A DNA stretch of 48,338 bases from the NCBI GenBank assembly GCA_934230115.1, contig CAKQEI010000007.1, positions 1-48,338 of the forward strand, read 5' to 3'. The notes under the pieces were generated by a model. That model was not told where the DNA came from and did no database searches. It worked only from the letters and a program-made list of their open reading frames with translations. This DNA comes from an uncultured Prevotella sp. Its GTDB lineage: Bacteria > Bacteroidota > Bacteroidia > Bacteroidales > Bacteroidaceae. Within the stretch, counting starts at the first letter, position 1. Every line of letters starts with the position of its first letter. This document shows, in pieces, positions 32,955 to 42,024 of this stretch. The position numbers and the translations under genes were made by a program.

Positions 32955-33634
32955 AGAAATTATTGTTTATATTTCTGCTTGCCGTATATGCTCTTTCTGG
33001 CTTTGCACAGGCCGACCGTCAATACATACGCTCAGGCAATAAGTTCTATCGCCAACAGAACTTTGTAAAGGCTGAGGCAGAATACCGCAAGTCGCTCTCG
33101 GCAAATCCCGACAATCCGCAAGCTCTCTATAACCTTGGTTGTGCGTTGCTGATGCAGAAGAAGGATTCTGTAGCCGTGCAGCAGTTTCAGAAAGCTGCAC
33201 AGATAGAGAAAAGTCCATTGCGCAAGGCTAAGGTCTATCACAACATAGGCTTTGCTTGCCAGAGTCACAAACTCTATGCCGACGCCATAAACGCCTACAA
33301 GGAGAGTTTGCGCAACAATCCTTCTGACAACGAGACTCGGTATAATCTTGCCCTCTGCAAAAGGCTGAACAAGCAACAGCAGCAACAGCAGAAGAAACAG
33401 CAGGACAAGAAAAACAAAGACAAAAACGGCAAGGATAAGCAGGAGCAGGACAGCAAGGACAAGCAGAACAAGCAAGACCCTAACCAAAAGCAGCAGAAAC
33501 AACAGGAGAAGATGAGCCGCGACAATGCAGAGCAACTTCTTAACGCTGCTATGCAGAACGAGCAAGCCACACAGCGACGTGTGAAGGACGCTATGCGCCA
33601 AAACCGCTCGCGCAAGCTTGACAAGAACTGGTAA
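32951..33634 (+). CDS. batC: Tetratricopeptide protein BatC
   Basis: A 227-residue periplasmic TPR protein. A signal peptide (1-19, ending SGFA) precedes about three TPR units (about 22-135: FYRQQNFVKAEAEYRKSLSA, ALYNLGCALLMQKKDSVAV, VYHNIGFACQSHKLYADAI). A highly charged low-complexity stretch (about 140-190), rich in Gln, Lys and Asp with runs of Q and KDK, is followed by a helical end (MSRDNAEQLLNAAMQNEQATQ). The Gln/Lys tract is coded by CAG/CAA-rich DNA prone to length change. It overlaps batB and precedes batD-batE by 24 bases, and likely serves as a scaffold for the complex. Confidence 0.9.
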   Translation: MKKLLFIFLLAVYALSGFAQADRQYIRSGNKFYRQQNFVKAEAEYRKSLSANPDNPQALYNLGCALLMQKKDSVAVQQFQKAAQIEKSPLRKAKVYHNIGFACQSHKLYADAINAYKESLRNNPSDNETRYNLALCKRLNKQQQQQQKKQQDKKNKDKNGKDKQEQDSKDKQNKQDPNQKQQKQQEKMSRDNAEQLLNAAMQNEQATQRRVKDAMRQNRSRKLDKNW

Positions 33635-33658
33635 TTATTATTTACATATTTACAGATA

Positions 33659-36241
33659 ATGAAGAAGATACACTTTTTGATGCTCGTTCTTATGTTGAGT
33701 GCGTTGATAGCAAACGCACAAGGCATACGGGTCTCGGCACCATCGCATGTGGCTGTCGGCGAGAATTTCCGTCTCTCATATACTATCAACACCCAAGATG
33801 TAGATGGCTTCAGAGCAGGTAATGTGCCGTCGGGACTTGAGGTGATAGCCGGTCCATACACTTCGCAGCAGTCGAGCTACCAGTTTGTCAATGGTCATAC
33901 GAGTAGTTCGTCGACGATAACCTACACCTATACGCTCTATGCCGATAAGGCAGGAACGTATACTATTCCGGCTGCCCATGCCAAAGTGGGAGGTAAGGCT
34001 ATTGCCTCGCAAGCTGTGCGCATCACGGTGTCGGGCTCGGCACGTCGTGGAGCAGGTGGCGCACCGCAGATGCACGAAGACGATGCTCCACAAGCAAGTC
34101 GCCCGAGTGGTAGTAAGATTACCGCAGGCGATCTTTTCGTAAAGGTGAGTGCCAACAAGCGCCGAGTACACGAGCAGGAACCAGTGTTGCTTACATATAA
34201 GGTATATACGCTTGTAGATCTCACGTCGCTCGATGGCAAGATGCCCGACCTTACAGGTTTCCACACTCAGGAAGTGCCGCTGCCACAGCAGAAGAGTTTT
34301 CATCTTGAGCGGCTCAATGGCAAGAACTATCGTTGTGTGACATGGAGCCAATATGTAATGTTCCCGCAGATGACAGGTAAGTTGTCTATCCCGAGCATCA
34401 CGTTCAAGGGCATTGTGGTTCAGCAGAACCGTTCGGTCGACCCGTTTGAGGCTTTCTTCAATGGCGGTTCTGGTTATGTTGAGGTAAAGCGCAATATTGT
34501 GGCACCAGGACTTGACATACAGGTGGATCCTCTTCCTACGAAGCCAGCCGCATTCTCGGGTGGAGTAGGCAAGTTCTCTATATCGGCACAGTTTACCAAA
34601 CAGTCGGTTAAGGAAGGCGATCCCATCACTCTGCGTGTAGTGGTTGGAGGCATCGGCAATCTTAAGCTTATAAAGCAGCCTGTGGTTGATTTCCCGAAAA
34701 ACTTTGAAAAGTACGACCCCAAGGTTACCGACCAGACAAAGCTTACAGCCAATGGCATTGAGGGCAACATGGTTTTCGACTATCTTGTAGTGCCGCGCAA
34801 CCAAGGCGAATACACTATTCCTGCAGTGTCGCTTGTATATTACGACACATCTGTCGAAGCCTACAAGACTATCAAGACTCAGCCTTTGACAATAAAAGTA
34901 GAAAAGGGTGACGGACAAAACACAAGTGTGGCCGACTATTCCGACGCCAAGGACACCGACATAAAGTCGATAAAGGAAGGAGCCGTAGAATATGTTGATA
35001 CACAGAATATCTTCTTTGCATCAATAAGATATTGGGCAACAATCCTTGTGTCGCTGCTTGTATTCATCGTAATAGTAATGGTGTTCCGCAAGCGTGCCAT
35101 CGCCAATGCCGATGTGGTAGGCACAAAGGGCAAGCGTGCCAACAAGATAGCTACAAAGCGCCTGAAGCAGGCTTATAAGCTCATGCTCAAGGGCAATCAG
35201 GGCGAGTTCTACGATGAGGTGTTACGAGCTCTTTGGGGCTATGTTGGCGACCGCCTGAACATGCCGGTAGAGCAGTTGTCGCGCGAGATGATAGCCGACA
35301 CGCTCGCTTCGCGTGGCATCATGCAAGACACTATCGACAAGTTTATCACGGCTCTTGACGAGTGTGAGTTTGAACGCTATGCTCCTGGCGACCCAGCCGG
35401 TAATATGAACAAAACTTATGATTCGGCAATGATTGCTATTATGGATATAGAAAATTCGCTTAAGGGTACGAAGCGCAAGAGTGGCGTTACAGCCACTATC
35501 GTTGTGCTTGTGGCACTTGTCTTCCAATTTCTCGCTCCAGCGCAGGCCTCGGCTATAACCAAGGCTAATGCCGACGCCGAATTCTCGAAGGGCAATTATC
35601 AGCAGGCAGTAGCCGACTACGAGGAACTGTTGAAGAAAGGCGAGAGTGCCGAGCTCTACTTCAATCTTGGTAATAGCTACTATCGATTGGGCAACATCAC
35701 CCAGTCGGTGATAGCCTATGAGCGCGCACAGCGTTTGGCTCCCGCCGACCGCGACATAACATACAACCTTGAGTTTGTGCGCAGCAAGACAATCGACAAT
35801 ATAGTGCCAGTCGACGAAATGTTTTTCATTTCGTGGTATTGGTCGTTGGTCAACTCTTGCGGTGTAGACGGATGGGCTCGTATGGCAGTGGTGTCGTTTG
35901 TGTTGGCATTGGTCATGGCATTGCAGTTTCTTTTGGGACGCAGCGAGTGGATGCGCAAGACCGGCTTTTATGCAGCCATGCTCTTGGCTTTTGTGTTCGT
36001 AATGTCAAATCTATTTGCATGGCATCAGAAGCAGGCATTCGAGCGCAGGGACAAAGCCGTGGTCGTGACACCTACAATTAATGTGAAGAGCACGCCTTCG
36101 GATACAGGCACCGACGCCTTCGTTATACACGAGGGCACAAGCGTCACCATCACCGACAGCACTATGAAGGACTGGTTCTCCATAACTCTCGCCAACGGTA
36201 AGGAGGGATGGCTGAAGCGAAGTCAGGTGGAAGTGATTTGA
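33659..36241 (+). CDS. Fused BatD-BatE protein
   Basis: An 860-residue protein that joins two proteins encoded separately in some Bacteroidetes. Residues 1-20 are a signal peptide, followed by the BatD periplasmic oxygen-tolerance domain with several beta-sandwich repeats (about 21-430), a transmembrane helix (about 455-475) and a cytoplasmic helical domain (about 490-605). At 609-632 a second signal-peptide-like hydrophobic segment ends in APAQASA and begins the BatE part: TPR units (about 640-705), two transmembrane segments (about 735-785) and an SH3b-like domain (about 800-860, ending EGWLKRSQVEVI). The reading frame is continuous. The internal segment either stays as a transmembrane helix or is cut by signal peptidase to release BatE; sequence alone cannot say. 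Last gene of the Bat block. Confidence 0.88.
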   Translation: MKKIHFLMLVLMLSALIANAQGIRVSAPSHVAVGENFRLSYTINTQDVDGFRAGNVPSGLEVIAGPYTSQQSSYQFVNGHTSSSSTITYTYTLYADKAGTYTIPAAHAKVGGKAIASQAVRITVSGSARRGAGGAPQMHEDDAPQASRPSGSKITAGDLFVKVSANKRRVHEQEPVLLTYKVYTLVDLTSLDGKMPDLTGFHTQEVPLPQQKSFHLERLNGKNYRCVTWSQYVMFPQMTGKLSIPSITFKGIVVQQNRSVDPFEAFFNGGSGYVEVKRNIVAPGLDIQVDPLPTKPAAFSGGVGKFSISAQFTKQSVKEGDPITLRVVVGGIGNLKLIKQPVVDFPKNFEKYDPKVTDQTKLTANGIEGNMVFDYLVVPRNQGEYTIPAVSLVYYDTSVEAYKTIKTQPLTIKVEKGDGQNTSVADYSDAKDTDIKSIKEGAVEYVDTQNIFFASIRYWATILVSLLVFIVIVMVFRKRAIANADVVGTKGKRANKIATKRLKQAYKLMLKGNQGEFYDEVLRALWGYVGDRLNMPVEQLSREMIADTLASRGIMQDTIDKFITALDECEFERYAPGDPAGNMNKTYDSAMIAIMDIENSLKGTKRKSGVTATIVVLVALVFQFLAPAQASAITKANADAEFSKGNYQQAVADYEELLKKGESAELYFNLGNSYYRLGNITQSVIAYERAQRLAPADRDITYNLEFVRSKTIDNIVPVDEMFFISWYWSLVNSCGVDGWARMAVVSFVLALVMALQFLLGRSEWMRKTGFYAAMLLAFVFVMSNLFAWHQKQAFERRDKAVVVTPTINVKSTPSDTGTDAFVIHEGTSVTITDSTMKDWFSITLANGKEGWLKRSQVEVI

Positions 36242-36306
36242 CAAGACGCTTATAGTTGAAGAGTTCTGATAAAAACAAAAAGAAACAATAAAAACGACTT
36301 TTAAAA

Positions 36307-37008
36307 TTGATAGATATTCAGACTATATTGGCATTTGACCGCGACTTGCTGTTGGCTATGAACGGCAGCGAGTCGCTGTTCATCGACAACTGGATGATGA
36401 TGCTAACATGTGGTTTCACATGGATACCGCTCTACATAGCCCTTCTTTATATTGTTATAAAGAATAATGAGACGATGACCCAGATACTGCTTATCGTGGG
36501 ATGCTCGCTCTTGTGTGTTGTCCTTGCCGACGGAGTGGCCGACTTCATTGTAAAACCCCTTGTCGGCAGATGGCGTCCGAGCAACGACCCTATTATAAAG
36601 TATGCGGTGCAAGTGGTTGATGGTATGCGGGGCAGCGACTATGGCTTTTTTTCTGCTCATGCAGCCAACACGTTCTCCATTGCTTTGTTCTTCTGCCTGC
36701 TTGTGCGTAGCAAGCTGCTTAGTGTGTCGCTCGTCATTTGGTCGCTTGTCAACTGCTATACCCGCATTTATCTTGGATTGCACTATCCGCTCGATATCAT
36801 GTGCGGACTCCTTTGGGGAGCAGTTGTTGGAGTGTTAGCCTATTATGTTTACTGCAAGGTTTACTACCGCATATCGCCAGTCAACAATTATGTGTCCACT
36901 CAATACACCTCTACTGGTTATAGTCTCGACGATGTTGACATTGTGCAACTTGTGCTTGTGGCAACATTCATTGTGACTGTTATTGCTGCCGTAGTCGTAA
37001 GTTTCTAA
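36307..37008 (+). CDS. PAP2-family membrane phosphatase (TTG start)
   Basis: A 233-residue integral membrane phosphatase of the PAP2 superfamily, acting on lipid phosphates such as undecaprenyl pyrophosphate or phosphatidate. Family motifs are present: KPLVGRWRP (about 77-85), FSAHAANTFS (about 114-123, the SxHx motif) and RIYLGLHYPLDIMCG (about 153-167). Six or so hydrophobic segments. The first in-frame ATG (36358) would remove DIQTILAFDRDLLLAMN, which aligns with the usual N-terminus of Bacteroides homologues, so the TTG at 36307 is preferred. It lies 65 bases after batD-batE and 23 before queA. Its substrate is not defined. Confidence 0.9.
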   Translation: MIDIQTILAFDRDLLLAMNGSESLFIDNWMMMLTCGFTWIPLYIALLYIVIKNNETMTQILLIVGCSLLCVVLADGVADFIVKPLVGRWRPSNDPIIKYAVQVVDGMRGSDYGFFSAHAANTFSIALFFCLLVRSKLLSVSLVIWSLVNCYTRIYLGLHYPLDIMCGLLWGAVVGVLAYYVYCKVYYRISPVNNYVSTQYTSTGYSLDDVDIVQLVLVATFIVTVIAAVVVSF

Positions 37009-37031
37009 AAAAAAGACAAACAAAAAAACAA

Positions 37032-38264
37032 ATGGAAACAAAACATATTCATATTAAGGATTTCAGTTACGATCTTCCTGATGAGCGCATAGCTAAGTTT
37101 CCCTTGGCACAGCGCGACCACAGTAAGCTACTGTTGTATAAACACGGTGAGGTGTCGGAAGACATCTTTTATAATATATCAAAATATCTTCCACAGGGAG
37201 CCTTAATGGTATTCAACAACACCAAAGTTATTCAGGCGCGTCTGCATTTTCGCAAGGAAACGGGTGCCTTAATAGAGGTGTTCTTGCTTGAGCCTTTCTT
37301 GCCTGCCGACTACGAGCAGATGTTTCAAACTACAGGTTCATGCTCTTGGCTCTGCATGATAGGCAACCTTAAGAAATGGAAAGAGGGAAAGCTTCGCCGC
37401 ACATTCAATGTTAATGGCAAGGAGGTGACGCTTTCTGCATGCCGACGCGAGGATGTAGGCAAAAGCTACCGTGTAGACTTTGAATGGGACAGCGACACTG
37501 TGTCGTTTGCCGAACTGCTCGACTCGATAGGCGAGCTGCCTATACCTCCTTATCTTAACCGCGAGACTCAGGAGAGCGACAAGAAAACTTATCAGACGGT
37601 ATACTCAAAGATTAAGGGTTCGGTGGCTGCTCCTACAGCCGGATTGCATTTCACTCCGGATGTGCTTTCTGCCATCGATGCTGCGGGTGTCGACCGCGAG
37701 GAAGTGACCCTGCACGTTGGTGCTGGAACATTCAAGCCCGTAAAGTCGGAGGAGATACAGGACCATGAGATGCACACAGAATACATCTGCGTCCACCGCC
37801 AGACTATAGAGAAGCTCCTGCGCCACGAGGCCTCGGCCATTGCAGTTGGCACAACAAGTGTGCGAACCCTTGAGAGCCTTTACTATATGGGAGTGAAGCT
37901 TGAGAATAATCTCGACCTTTCGGAGGACGACCTTCACATTAATCAGTGGGAGCCTTATGAGGGCACGGTGGCTGAGACTGCCGCCAACGTCTCGCCAATG
38001 AAGGCAATGCAGAACATTCTTGATTATCTCGACCGACACTCCTTGAGTGCCCTGCATTCAAGCACTCAGATAATCATTGCTCCAGGCTACGATTATAAGA
38101 TAGTGAAGATGCTTGTCACTAACTTCCATCAGCCACAGTCAACTCTGCTGTTGCTTGTGAGCGCATTCCTTCACGGTGGTGACTGGCACAAGATTTACGA
38201 TTATGCCTTGGCTCACGACTTCCGTTTCCTGAGCTATGGCGACAGTTCGCTGCTGATACCATAA
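37032..38264 (+). CDS. queA: tRNA preQ1(34) S-adenosylmethionine ribosyltransferase-isomerase
   Basis: QueA transfers the ribosyl moiety of AdoMet to preQ1 in the tRNA wobble position, making epoxyqueuosine. The 410-residue protein is longer than the E. coli enzyme (about 356), usual for Bacteroidetes. It shows FSYDLPDERIAKFPLAQRDHSKLL near the N-terminus, ALMVFNNTKVIQARL (about 56-70), VAAPTAGLHFTPDVL (about 198-212) and LHVGAGTFKPV (about 226-236), all conserved in QueA, and LVTNFHQPQSTLLLLVSAF near the end. It follows the PAP2 gene by 23 bases. The other queuosine genes are not in this window. Confidence 0.97.
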   Translation: METKHIHIKDFSYDLPDERIAKFPLAQRDHSKLLLYKHGEVSEDIFYNISKYLPQGALMVFNNTKVIQARLHFRKETGALIEVFLLEPFLPADYEQMFQTTGSCSWLCMIGNLKKWKEGKLRRTFNVNGKEVTLSACRREDVGKSYRVDFEWDSDTVSFAELLDSIGELPIPPYLNRETQESDKKTYQTVYSKIKGSVAAPTAGLHFTPDVLSAIDAAGVDREEVTLHVGAGTFKPVKSEEIQDHEMHTEYICVHRQTIEKLLRHEASAIAVGTTSVRTLESLYYMGVKLENNLDLSEDDLHINQWEPYEGTVAETAANVSPMKAMQNILDYLDRHSLSALHSSTQIIIAPGYDYKIVKMLVTNFHQPQSTLLLLVSAFLHGGDWHKIYDYALAHDFRFLSYGDSSLLIP

Positions 38265-38338
38265 GTTGGCATAAGTTTGCTTCACTCCTAAAACCGGAAG
38301 GGCCCCTAAATAATAACAATAATAAAAAACGAACAACA

Positions 38339-39547
38339 ATGAAAATAGGTGATAAAGTACAGTTCCTCAGCGAAATAGGTGGCGGCAAGATAGCCGGCTT
38401 CCAGGGCAAGGACATAGCTCTTGTAGAGGATGAGGATGGTTTCCAGATACCTACACCAATCTCTGATTTGGTGGTGATGAGCAGCGGCGATGAGTATTCT
38501 TCGTCAAAATCTGTTCAGAAGAAGAGTGGGGAAGAAGCAGCTGTAGAAGCTGCCGATCCCGACACATTCAATATGTCGGTAAAGGCGAAAATCAACGCTA
38601 TGGCCGACGACGTAATAGAGGAGGAAGAGGAATATGACGCTGCCGACCGCGAGATAACCTACAAGGCAAAGGTAGAGGAGCGCAAAGGCGGCAATGTGCT
38701 CAACCTTTACTACGCTTTCGTGCCAGAGGACGTGAAGAACTTCTCGAAGTCGACATTTGCTTGCTATCTCGTAAACGACAGCAATTATTATATACATTAT
38801 TTATATATGAGTGTCGAGGGACAGTCGTTCAAACTTCGTGGCGAGGGAGAACTTGAGCCTAACACCAAGGTATATGTTGAATCGTTCGCACTCGACCAAC
38901 TCAACGAAATCGACCGCGTAAGATTTCAGTTGCTCTCTTTCAAGCGTGACAAAGACTTTGTGGCAAAGCCCGTTTGCGATGTGCAGTTCCGCATCGACAA
39001 GGTGAAGTTCTACAAGCTCCACACATTTCAGCCGACAGACTTCTTCAACGACCCGGCTTTGCTCTACCCGGTAGTTAAGAACGACGAAGTGGCGCAGCTC
39101 AAGCCTGTAGAGGCCGACAAACTGATTTACGTGGAGGAAGAAAGTAGCGACACCAAGCCAAAGAAGGGGAACCTGAACAATGCCAGCGAGCCTTCGTATA
39201 ATAAACTCAAGGGGTTGGAGTCGCTCAACACCTCGAAGCATCAGCAGTCGAAGAAGTCGAACGACGACTTGATAGTTGTTGATCTTCATGCCGACCAACT
39301 GCTCGAAACCACTGCTGGCATGGGTACAACAGACATTCTTAACTATCAGCTCGACTATTTCCGTCGCACTCTCGAGGAGAACAAGCACAATAAAGGACGT
39401 CGCATAGTCTTCATACACGGCAAGGGTGAGGGAGTGTTGCGCCACGCCATTGTCAACGAGTTGCGCTATCGCTACAAGAACTATCCCTATCAGGATGCTT
39501 CGTTCCAGGAATATGGTTATGGAGCGACACAAGTGACGATTAGATAA
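38339..39547 (+). CDS. DUF2027 and Smr-domain protein
   Basis: A 402-residue protein. The N-terminal part (about 1-245) has the DUF2027 layout with a beta-rich start (MKIGDKVQFLSEIGGGKIAGF), an acidic stretch (EEEEEYD, about 97-103) and beta-strands (NLYYAFVPEDV, ACYLVNDSNYYIHYLYMSVEG). A charged linker (about 265-315) leads to a C-terminal Smr domain (about 318-402) with DLHADQL and FIHGKGEGVLRHAI, the conserved DLH and HGxG motifs of MutS2-type nucleases. Function is unknown; Smr domains can cut nucleic acid, often in ribosome rescue or recombination. The order queA, DUF2027/Smr, nadE runs in one direction. Confidence 0.9.
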   Translation: MKIGDKVQFLSEIGGGKIAGFQGKDIALVEDEDGFQIPTPISDLVVMSSGDEYSSSKSVQKKSGEEAAVEAADPDTFNMSVKAKINAMADDVIEEEEEYDAADREITYKAKVEERKGGNVLNLYYAFVPEDVKNFSKSTFACYLVNDSNYYIHYLYMSVEGQSFKLRGEGELEPNTKVYVESFALDQLNEIDRVRFQLLSFKRDKDFVAKPVCDVQFRIDKVKFYKLHTFQPTDFFNDPALLYPVVKNDEVAQLKPVEADKLIYVEEESSDTKPKKGNLNNASEPSYNKLKGLESLNTSKHQQSKKSNDDLIVVDLHADQLLETTAGMGTTDILNYQLDYFRRTLEENKHNKGRRIVFIHGKGEGVLRHAIVNELRYRYKNYPYQDASFQEYGYGATQVTIR

Positions 39548-39574
39548 TTTATAGTGTTTAATGTTTTATTGAAT

Positions 39575-41503
39575 ATGAATTACGGTTACATAACAGTAGC
39601 CTCGGCAATTCCATCAGTGCGTGTTGCCGATGCTGATTACAACATAAAGCAGATAGAAAGTCTCATAGCACAGGCCGAAGGCAAGGGTGCGGAGATTATT
39701 GTTTTCCCCGAACTCTCAGTTACAGGTTACTCCTGTCAAGATCTCTTTGCCCAGCAGACACTTCTCGACCAGACAGAGATGAAGATTTTGCAGTTGCTCG
39801 ATTTTTCGCGCAAGCTCGACATAATATGTATTGTGGGTGCTCCAGTTTGTATTGGCACTGGGCTTTATAATTGTGCTGTTGTTTGTCAGCATGGCAACAT
39901 TCTCGGCATCGTCCCCAAGCGTTTCCTGCCTAATTACGCAGAGTTCTACGAGAAGCGTTGGTTTGCTTCTGCAGATGATTTGGACAGTCCTATCGAAGTG
40001 CGTTTTGCTGGCAATACTATAACTGTGTCTTCCGACATTCAGCTCTTCCAAACCTGCGATGGCGTTAAGTTCGGCATAGAGCTTTGCGAGGATGTATGGG
40101 CGCCTGTTCCGCCAAGCAACGACATAGCCCTTGCTGGAGCCGACATCATATTCAATCTCTCTGCCAGCGACGACCTTATAGGCAAGAATGCCTATCTCAA
40201 GAGTTTGCTTGCCCAGCAGAGTGCCCGTTTGATAAGTGGCTATGTCTATAGTTCATGCGGTTTTGGCGAGAGCACACAGGATGTGGTTTATGGCGGCAAT
40301 GCCTATATCTACGAGAATGGTTCGCTTGTTGCCGAGTCCACACGTTTCTCTCTCGACGAGCAGCTTGTAATCAATCAGATAGATGTAGAGAAGCTCCGCA
40401 CAGAGCGACGCAAGAACACATCGTTTGTTTATGCAGCCAAAGGAGCCAAGGCAAACCTCATTGCCACAGAGTCTGTGGAGCCACGCGAATTTACATTCAT
40501 GCGAGAAATAAATCCTCATCCATTTATTCCTACAAGCAACGACATGTTTGCTTCGTGCGACGAGATATTCTCTATTCAGGTGTGCGGACTCGCCAAACGT
40601 CTTGTTCATACTAACTGCAAGCGTGTGGTGCTCGGCATAAGTGGCGGATTGGATTCTACATTGGCATTGCTGGTTTGCGTTAAGACATTCGACAAGCTCG
40701 GATACGATCGCAAGGGTATAGTGGGCGTTACTATGCCTGGCTTTGGTACAACCGACCGCACCTACAATAATGCCATCTCGCTTATGCAGAGTCTTGGCGT
40801 CACCATTCGCGAGATTAGCATCCGCAAGAGTGTCACCCAGCACTTCGAGGACATCGACCATGACATCAATGTCCACGATGTGACCTATGAGAACGGTCAG
40901 GCACGCGAGCGCACACAGATACTTATGGACCTGAGCAATCAGGTGGGTGGACTCGTGATAGGAACAGGCGACTTGAGCGAGCTTGCTCTTGGATGGGCCA
41001 CATACAATGGCGACCATATGTCGATGTATGGAGTGAATGCCAGCATTCCAAAAACTCTCATCCGCTATCTTGTGAGTCATGTGGCAGACAATAGTGTTGA
41101 CGAACAGTCGCGCACAACATTGCTCGACATCATCGACACTCCAATATCGCCCGAACTTATTCCAGCCGACGAGAACGGCAACATTAAGCAGAAGACCGAA
41201 GACCTTGTAGGCCCATACGAGCTGCACGACTTCTTCCTCTATCACTTCCTGCGCTTTGGCTACCGTCCCTCCAAGCTCTTCATGCTTGCACGCCATGCCT
41301 TTGATGTTGCGGTATATAGCGACGACGTGATAAAGCATTGGCTCCGCACATTCCTGCACCGTTTCTTCCAACAGCAGTTCAAGCGTTCTTGTCTGCCTGA
41401 TGGACCTAAGGTGGGAAGCGTGTCTCTCTCGCCGCGTGGCGACTGGCGAATGCCTACCGACGCTATGAGCACGGCATGGATTGCCGAGTGTGACACTCTA
41501 TAG
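39575..41503 (+). CDS. nadE: Glutamine-dependent NAD+ synthetase
   Basis: Amidates nicotinate adenine dinucleotide with ATP, using ammonia from glutamine. It has two domains: an N-terminal nitrilase-type glutaminase (about 1-290) with the Glu-Lys-Cys triad seen as FPELSVTGYS, KRFLPNYAEFYEKRWF and GIELCEDVW, and a C-terminal synthetase with the PP-loop LGISGGLDSTLALL (about 353-366) and IGTGDLSELALGW. From the ATG at 39575 it is 642 residues, the usual length; a GTG at 39554 would add seven residues that do not fit the family. It starts 27 bases after the Smr gene. Together with nadC (6230) it gives the first and last steps of the NAD route after quinolinate. Confidence 0.96.
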   Translation: MNYGYITVASAIPSVRVADADYNIKQIESLIAQAEGKGAEIIVFPELSVTGYSCQDLFAQQTLLDQTEMKILQLLDFSRKLDIICIVGAPVCIGTGLYNCAVVCQHGNILGIVPKRFLPNYAEFYEKRWFASADDLDSPIEVRFAGNTITVSSDIQLFQTCDGVKFGIELCEDVWAPVPPSNDIALAGADIIFNLSASDDLIGKNAYLKSLLAQQSARLISGYVYSSCGFGESTQDVVYGGNAYIYENGSLVAESTRFSLDEQLVINQIDVEKLRTERRKNTSFVYAAKGAKANLIATESVEPREFTFMREINPHPFIPTSNDMFASCDEIFSIQVCGLAKRLVHTNCKRVVLGISGGLDSTLALLVCVKTFDKLGYDRKGIVGVTMPGFGTTDRTYNNAISLMQSLGVTIREISIRKSVTQHFEDIDHDINVHDVTYENGQARERTQILMDLSNQVGGLVIGTGDLSELALGWATYNGDHMSMYGVNASIPKTLIRYLVSHVADNSVDEQSRTTLLDIIDTPISPELIPADENGNIKQKTEDLVGPYELHDFFLYHFLRFGYRPSKLFMLARHAFDVAVYSDDVIKHWLRTFLHRFFQQQFKRSCLPDGPKVGSVSLSPRGDWRMPTDAMSTAWIAECDTL

Positions 41504-41521
41504 TAGAACAAAAAAGTATGT

Positions 41522-41938
41522 ATGACACCTAAAGCAAAGGATAAAGTCAATCACGCGCCTGCCTATCTTGATAAAATCTCGCGCGAGACTTTCGACAAAC
41601 TCAAGGAACAGATACTTCATGCTGTTGTAGTGGAGAAACGCTATCGCGACCGTTTCTTCACTGCCAAGCAGCTCGCTGCGCTTCTTCACACCAACACGCG
41701 CTATGTCTCAATAGTGCTGAGTGTGCGCTATCATGCCAATTTCTCGCAGTTTGTCAATCGCCTGCGCATTGAGGAGGCAATGGCTCTGCTGCAAGACCCG
41801 CGTTATGCCAACTTGCGCATAGATGAAATATCCGACATGGTGGGTTTTTCCAACCGTCAGACATTCTATCGAGCTTTCTGTCAGATAGCCCAAAAAACAC
41901 CGAGGGAATATCAGGAATCCCTCGGTCTTGATAAATAA
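41522..41938 (+). CDS. Small AraC-type HTH protein
   Basis: A 138-residue protein whose C-terminal two thirds is an AraC/XylS DNA-binding domain: first helix-turn-helix in FTAKQLAALLHTNTRYVSIVLSVRYHANFSQFVN (about 47-80), then NRLRIEEAMALLQDP, and the second in RIDEISDMVGFSNRQTFYRAFCQIAQKTPREY (about 101-132). There is no effector domain. Short stand-alone AraC-type regulators like this are widespread in Bacteroidetes. It lies 18 bases after nadE and is probably in the same transcript. Its targets are unknown. A 9-bp inverted repeat (41899-41926) lies in its last codons. Confidence 0.88.
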   Translation: MTPKAKDKVNHAPAYLDKISRETFDKLKEQILHAVVVEKRYRDRFFTAKQLAALLHTNTRYVSIVLSVRYHANFSQFVNRLRIEEAMALLQDPRYANLRIDEISDMVGFSNRQTFYRAFCQIAQKTPREYQESLGLDK

Positions 41939-41991
41939 TGAGGTTGCTGTATGAGGCTATGGTGTTCTTGCCATAGCTTACTACAGTAACT

Positions 41992-41999
41992 TAGATTTG
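41992..41999 (+). promoter_or_regulatory. -7 element upstream of the M49 peptidase
   Basis: TAGATTTG matches TAnnTTTG, 26 bases before the ATG at 42025. The -33 position has only TTCTTG. It lies in the 86-base gap after the AraC-type gene, which also holds a 7-bp hairpin (41956-41977). Confidence 0.45.
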
Positions 42000-42024
42000 T
42001 AAAAATAAGATTGAACAGTTGCTT

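Noticed and set aside
33370..33530. Frameshift in batC at the low-complexity tract
   Set aside because: The frame continues to a conserved C-terminal helical stretch and a stop 24 bases before the next gene.
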